DNA of 64,000 bases from Hoyosella altamirensis (GTDB lineage Bacteria; Actinomycetota; Actinomycetes; Mycobacteriales; Mycobacteriaceae). Shown piece by piece: positions 59,902-64,000 of the stretch (the first letter of the stretch is position 1; the number at the start of each line of letters is the position of its first letter). The stretch spans positions 372,001 to 436,000 of the forward strand of contig NZ_JACHWS010000003.1 of assembly GCF_014191505.1 (NCBI RefSeq). The letters are read 5' to 3'. Under the pieces are notes generated by a model, which was given only the letters and a program-made list of their open reading frames with translations, made no database searches and was not told the origin of the DNA. The translations under genes were made by a program, and so were the position numbers.

Positions 59902-60417
59902 CTATGGGCACAGCGCTGCTTCGATACCGAATGATGTCGCTATGCCACATGCGTCCTCGCGCGAAAGCTTCCAAACACCATCCTCGGCGACGAACGTGAG
60001 CAACCCGCTCCCCGGAGCTTGATCTGAGGAAAGATACAGACTGAATTCCGCCGTGAGGGTGCATTCATCCAGCTGTTTGACAGCGTTGTCCGCAGCCGAA
60101 ACCTCGTATCGTATATCCGGGTTGGCGGCTGAAGCCTCCGCGAGGCGAGTCCAAAGCTCTGGGTCGTCGCCTCCCTCACCTTCGACCAGAGTGTCCTTTT
60201 CCTCAGCCATCAAGCCCACGTCCACGATGTCTCCGATCATCGCGGTGAGGTCCTCAGCTGTAGGAGCGGCCCCCTGGGGCGTATCACAGCCTGACTCCTG
60301 GCCGACCGCACCAGTCGATTCGATGCTCCTCGGTTCACGGCTGTCATCAGTCCCGCACCCACCAACCGCAAGCGTCAATACCGCTACCGCTGTCAGTGGC
60401 CCCCTATGATTCACCAC
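59902..60417 (-). CDS. MTB12-like lipoprotein
   Basis: A 171-aa protein from the GTG at 60417 (AAGGA upstream). It has a lipobox LAVGGC and a mature domain like the C-terminal domain of low-molecular-weight antigen MTB12: DLTAMIGDIVDVGL, KDTLVEGEGGDDPEL and a closing FVAEDGVWKLSREDAC. Two Cys in the mature part could pair. A longer frame begins at 60522 but lacks a secretion signal at its start. It is intact although surrounded by decayed elements. Function of the family is unknown. Confidence 0.72.
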   Translation of the reverse strand: MVNHRGPLTAVAVLTLAVGGCGTDDSREPRSIESTGAVGQESGCDTPQGAAPTAEDLTAMIGDIVDVGLMAEEKDTLVEGEGGDDPELWTRLAEASAANPDIRYEVSAADNAVKQLDECTLTAEFSLYLSSDQAPGSGLLTFVAEDGVWKLSREDACGIATSFGIEAALCP

Positions 60418-61793
60418 CCGAACATCCTTCGTATATTCCGCCGGTGCAAAAAGTAGCTGGCCGAGCAGCCGCTTCCGCTCACCCATAGTACCCGCTCCCA
60501 GAAAATCCACCCGGACACCCAAAATTTTTCACGGTCAGACCATAGTTCGAAGCAGCGCTTGATCGCGTTCAACGCGCCGAGTGACAAGAGCACGGATAGC
60601 GCGAGAATACGCTGGTCGTCGAGTCGCGAGGCCGATCGGCCCATGCGTACGGTATCGCCGACCAGATCCGCCTATGCCCGGTCGGGACTGCAAGCATGTA
60701 AACCTGGCCCACTCGGCGTCGATGACCGTCAGGTCCCGGCGCACCTGGGCGCTTTTCGATGTTGACGGTGACGCCAGTCGCGTCGTGTTTTGCGCCATCG
60801 AGATGCGCTGCGCGCTTCGCTGCGACGATCGGCACAACCACCCAGGTGCGCCTTTTGATCGCCCGTGCCCGTAGTGTGAGCTGCAATGCCGACGGGACGT
60901 CGATGTCGACCGCCCGGATCAGCCGACCCGCGGCTGAGCCCGCGCGCGAAGCGCAACGGCTCCTCAGCTGGGCAGCGTCACTCCTGTTCCGGGTTTTCAG
61001 ACGTCGGAACTCGCGCCGCCAGCACCGCAATGGCGGCTGGGGGTGGCGCGGCTCGGACTCTCGTCCTCGGCTGCTGGCTGCACGGGCTGCGGAGGCGCGC
61101 AGCCGTTTGAGCGGGGAGTCCCTGCATTGGTGACGGCCCCCAAAAAGGTTGGCGCGATTAGCGCGAGGGTGAAGCCTCCGACCGCCCGCTTGCCTGATGA
61201 TTTCACCTCATCCATCATTCGAATTGGCTCGCCACCGCGAACGATCGGGCGCTGGGGACCCGCTCAGACCCGATGCTAAGGAGGCTCGAGTCCCGAGATA
61301 CTGGACCGCACACCAGACTCCAGACTGGTGCTGGAGCCGAATCTCGGGAGGGTATCAAATCGGTCAGGTTCGGCATCCTTCCTAAGATGTAGGACGTAGG
61401 GCGCAGGATGCTGTCGAATACGATCGAAAGTTGCTCGACAGGCGGAACGAGACAGGCATTCGAAGGCGGTGGCGCATTGCACTTCGAAAGCTGGTACGTT
61501 ACGCGGTGATATCGGGGTCACTAAAAATCGCCAACAACCCGTGTCCCGCCCCAATTCAGTCGATACAAGCAAGCGGCGTGCGCCGGTCTGTCGATTGCGC
61601 TCCTTGGTCAGCATGCCCTTCCGGCTGCCTTAGCCTCGATCTTTCGTCTGGTTGACGGGTCGGCCTGATCTTGTTGGATTGGTGTGGGGTGCCCGGTTAT
61701 CGGATATGCGTGACGGCCGGGGCAGTCGCTCTGCCGGTTTCCGCAGGCCCGGGTTCGGTCCTTTCGTGTCTCGTTGAGGTGGGGTTGGGCTTG
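60418..61793. other. Long stretch with no recognisable gene
   Basis: Several open frames exist but none shows a known motif with a ribosome site. One short minus frame (61218-60997) starts like a secreted protein (KRAVGGFTLALIAPTFLGAV) and then turns to low-complexity Pro/Ser; it could be the 5' remnant of an exported protein. The rest may be decayed mobile DNA. Confidence 0.4.
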
Positions 61794-62138
61794 TTATCCT
61801 GGCTGGAGCCGGGTCAGTGCGGTCGTTAGCTGGGTGGCCCAGGGCGCGTGCCTGCTGAGTTTCAGCCGTGTGCTGGGGCGTGACGGGCGATGCGTGCGGC
61901 GATCGAGAGGATCGATGTTCCTGCGGCGCGCACATTTCAAGGCCGCGCTGATCTGAGCGATCGTCAGCCGCGCGGCCTGGGCCGGGGTGGGTGCTTTGGC
62001 CAGCAGCTCCAGAGTGTCACTCGCCTCGAGGTCGTCGAACGCGACGAGCGCGGCGGGGAAATAGTCGACCAGCGCGCGCAGCAGTCGCTGGGTGTGGCGA
62101 GTCCGTTCCCAGATCATCATCTTGTGAGTGCGGGCCAC
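61794..62138 (-). pseudogene. IS110-family transposase, middle part cut off by IS256
   Basis: ARTHKMMIWERTRHTQRLLR and DYFPAALVAFDDLEASDTLE with LTIAQISAALKCARRR match the middle of an IS110 transposase. It continues, without IS256 and one target copy, the frame of the fragment at 63597-63996. After about codon 85 the match ends in a frame change, so the copy was probably already damaged at its 3' side. Confidence 0.75.
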
Positions 62139-62146
62139 GACCTTGA
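62139..62146. repeat. Target-site duplication, left copy
   Basis: GACCTTGA, identical to 63589-63596, next to the left end of the IS256-family element. Eight bp is the usual duplication for IS256. Confidence 0.92.
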
Positions 62147-63588
62147 GGGCGTGTCATGACAAGTGTGTAAGTCCTGGGTGGGTCAAGATCGGCTGGTGTG
62201 AGGACCGGTCAGGAAGGACACCTTGTGGCAGAGAAGATATCGGCTGGTGAGAAGGTGGTGCCCCCGGTGCTGGCGGGCGATGGGGGTGCCGCGCGGCTGC
62301 TGGCGCAGGTTTTGCCGGAGGAGAAGATTGATTCTCTTATTCAGGAGGCGAAATCTTCCGGGACGCCGCTTGATGGTGTGGATGGCCTGCTGAATCACAT
62401 GACCAGGGCGGTGCTGGAGCGGGTTCTGGATGTGGAAATGACTGAGCATCTTGGTTACGAGACTGGTGACCCGGCCGGGCGCGGCACGGGTAATTCCCGG
62501 AATGGGAAAAACACGAAAACTGTTTCCACACATAATGGGCCCGTTGAGATTTCGGTGCCGCGTGACCGTCAGGGCAGTTTCGAGCCGAGGATCGTGCCGA
62601 AACGCAAGCGGCGGACGGGCAGCATCGAGGAGATGATCCTGTCGCTGTACTCGCGCGGTATGACCACCCGTGATATCGAGGCGCACCTGAAGGAGGTGTA
62701 CGGTGTCTCCGCATCCCGGGAGCTGATCTCGAAGGTCACCGACGTGGTCGAGGACGAGATCCGGCAGTGGCAGTCCCGCCCGCTCGATGAGGTGTACCCG
62801 ATCCTGTACGTCGACGGGATCCGCATCAAAGTCCGCGACAACGGCATCGTGTCCACCAAGGTGGCGTACCTGGCCATCGGTGTGGACACCGATGGGTTCA
62901 AGCATGCCCTGGGCTGCTGGATCGCGGATAGCGAGGCGGCGCGCTTCTGGCAGAAAGTCGTCACCGATCTGCGCAACCGCGGCGTGCGTGACATCCTCAT
63001 CGCCTGCTGCGACGGCCTGACCGGGCTGCCCGACGCGATCCGCTCGGTGTTCCCCGATACCACGGTTCAGACATGTGTCGTGCATGTCCTGCGCAATGCG
63101 ATACGGTTCGTCTCTCACGATGACCGCAAGAGGGTCGCCGCAGCGATGCGGCGGATCTACACCGCCCCGAACCTCGAGGGCGCCGAGCTCGCGCTGAAAG
63201 AATTCCGGAAACAATTCGGTGATAAATACCCAGGCGCCGTGGATGTGTGGGAACTGGCGTGGGAGGAATTCATTCCATTCCTCGACTATCCAGCCGAGCT
63301 GAGAAAAGTCGTGTACACGACAAATATGATCGAATCGATCAATTTCCAGCTCCGGAAAATAACGAAGAACCGGGGGCATTTCCCGGACAATGATGCCGCG
63401 ATGAAGCTGTTCTACCTGGGATTACGAAACATCTCTAGCTGGCGTGGCGGCACGTCCGGCACTGCGACACCCGGCTGGAAAATCGCCCTCAACACACTGG
63501 CGAGAACCTTCCCGGGAAGACTGAAATTCTGATAGCGTAAAAACGGACGTAAGTCATCTAGAACTTACACAGAAATCGTGACAGGCCC
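62147..63588 (+). mobile_element. Complete IS256-family insertion sequence, 1442 bp
   Basis: Imperfect 26-bp terminal inverted repeats: the left end starts GGGCGTGTCATGAC and the right end, read inward, GGGCCTGTCACGAT; both go on to TGTGTAAGT, 20 of 26 matching. One transposase gene fills the element and an 8-bp target duplication flanks it. All parts are present, so it may be active. Confidence 0.93.
62225..63532 (+). CDS. IS256-family transposase
   Basis: A 435-aa Mutator-type DDE transposase. Key parts: YVDGIRIKVRDNG (first Asp), ACCDGLTGLPDAI (second Asp) and the late AWEEFIPFLDYP with YTTNMIESIN, where the Glu lies. GGAAGGAC stands 7 nt before the GTG at 62225; a GTG at 62198 is possible. 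Length and motifs are complete. Confidence 0.93.
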   Translation: MAEKISAGEKVVPPVLAGDGGAARLLAQVLPEEKIDSLIQEAKSSGTPLDGVDGLLNHMTRAVLERVLDVEMTEHLGYETGDPAGRGTGNSRNGKNTKTVSTHNGPVEISVPRDRQGSFEPRIVPKRKRRTGSIEEMILSLYSRGMTTRDIEAHLKEVYGVSASRELISKVTDVVEDEIRQWQSRPLDEVYPILYVDGIRIKVRDNGIVSTKVAYLAIGVDTDGFKHALGCWIADSEAARFWQKVVTDLRNRGVRDILIACCDGLTGLPDAIRSVFPDTTVQTCVVHVLRNAIRFVSHDDRKRVAAAMRRIYTAPNLEGAELALKEFRKQFGDKYPGAVDVWELAWEEFIPFLDYPAELRKVVYTTNMIESINFQLRKITKNRGHFPDNDAAMKLFYLGLRNISSWRGGTSGTATPGWKIALNTLARTFPGRLKF

Positions 63589-63596
63589 GACCTTGA
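63589..63596. repeat. Target-site duplication, right copy
   Basis: GACCTTGA, matching the left copy at 62139-62146. Confidence 0.92.
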
Positions 63597-63996
63597 TGGC
63601 CTCAGCGCGCGCGGAGCCCCCGGCAACGGGCCGCAGCTCATGCGCTTGGGTGCGGACCATGTCCGCCAGCACGTGCGCGTCGCCGGGGTCGCTCTTGGCT
63701 CCCGACACGCCCAGTCGGTCACGGAACCGGGCCGCCTGCAACGGGTTTACGGCCAGCACGGTGTATCCCGCGGCGACCAAAGCACGGACCCACGGGCCCC
63801 GATCGGTTTCGATCCCGACCAACACCTCGACCTCGTCGGAAGCATCGCCGACCAGATCCCCGATGATCGTGTGCAGCTTCGCTATCCCCGCTACACCCTC
63901 GGCCAAACGGGCCCGCGACAGACGGCGGCCGGTGCTGTCCATCACCTCCACATCGTGGTGGCCCTCGGCCCAGTCATCACCTACGAACAGTCTCAA
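63597..63996 (-). pseudogene. IS110-family transposase, N-terminal part cut off by IS256
   Basis: Begins LFVGDDWAEGHHDVEVMD, followed by VLVGIETDRGPWVRAL and SGAKSDPGDAHVLADMV, the DEDD-type nuclease domain of IS110 transposases. The match ends at EAIKV, exactly at the IS256 insertion point. The frame has a TTG at 63996 and stays open to the window edge, so the true start may lie outside. Confidence 0.82.
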
Positions 63997-64000
63997 CGGT

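Noticed and set aside
60569-61030. 153-codon minus-strand frame
   Set aside because: No motif, no ribosome site and several equally long overlapping frames in the same place.

Overview
The window is bacterial chromosome of fairly high GC, densely coded with short gaps, many 4-bp ATGA/GTGA overlaps and many GTG/TTG starts. The gene set points to the order Mycobacteriales (Mycobacterium/Rhodococcus/Hoyosella-like): a Ddn-type F420 enzyme, a BsaP-like biotin synthase partner, an MTB12-like lipoprotein, a DUF6918 protein, a GH15 trehalase-type enzyme, ANTAR regulators and a SigF/RsbW pair. The moderate GC would suit a Hoyosella-like relative, but genus is inference from memory of families, not from a search.

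Region 1 (1-34,300) reads as a general-stress island. At its right end lie rsbW and sigF (33,069-34,266). In front of the genes to the left I find ten close matches to the mycobacterial SigF promoter (GTTT-N15/16-GGGTA) and four weaker ones. They precede a catalase, a metallothionein-like gene, a HAD phosphatase, an SCP2/hydrolase fusion, an uncharacterised 228-aa protein, an SRPBCC + CrtI-like oxidoreductase pair, a carboxylate-amine ligase, CsbD with a six-gene operon (CsbD, lipoprotein, P450, lactone oxidase, sensory-rhodopsin-transducer homologue, FUSC), two glycosyltransferases, a heme-oxygenase-like diiron enzyme, a methyltransferase + CDGSH pair, and an ATP-grasp ligase + CocE hydrolase pair. 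Two atypical STAS proteins and two GAF-ANTAR regulators lie in the same stretch and may feed the RsbW switch or an antitermination arm. In several cases the -10 box sits exactly 9 nt before the start codon, which suggests leaderless SigF mRNAs.

Region 2 (34,400-57,250) is mostly housekeeping and has no convincing SigF promoters: biotin synthesis (bioA-bioF-bioD, bioB-bsaP), a SigG-like ECF sigma factor, an AT3-SGNH acyltransferase with a degenerate TreY-like protein, DUF6918, TetR, ilvA, a Ddn-like protein, a lipoprotein serpin, dnaE, a divergent nitrilase/agmatinase pair, rarD, a pseudouridine synthase and lspA.

Region 3 (57,250-64,000) is a transposon graveyard. It holds a frameshifted IS110 transposase, an ORF joining an IS110 3' end to an integrase 3' end, one intact lipoprotein gene, long stretches without recognisable genes, and an IS110 transposase split by a complete IS256-family element with 8-bp target duplications.

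The most interesting system is the SigF island, especially the P450/lactone-oxidase/rhodopsin-transducer operon and the ATP-grasp/CocE pair. All promoter calls were made by eye and need a matrix scan and transcript mapping.
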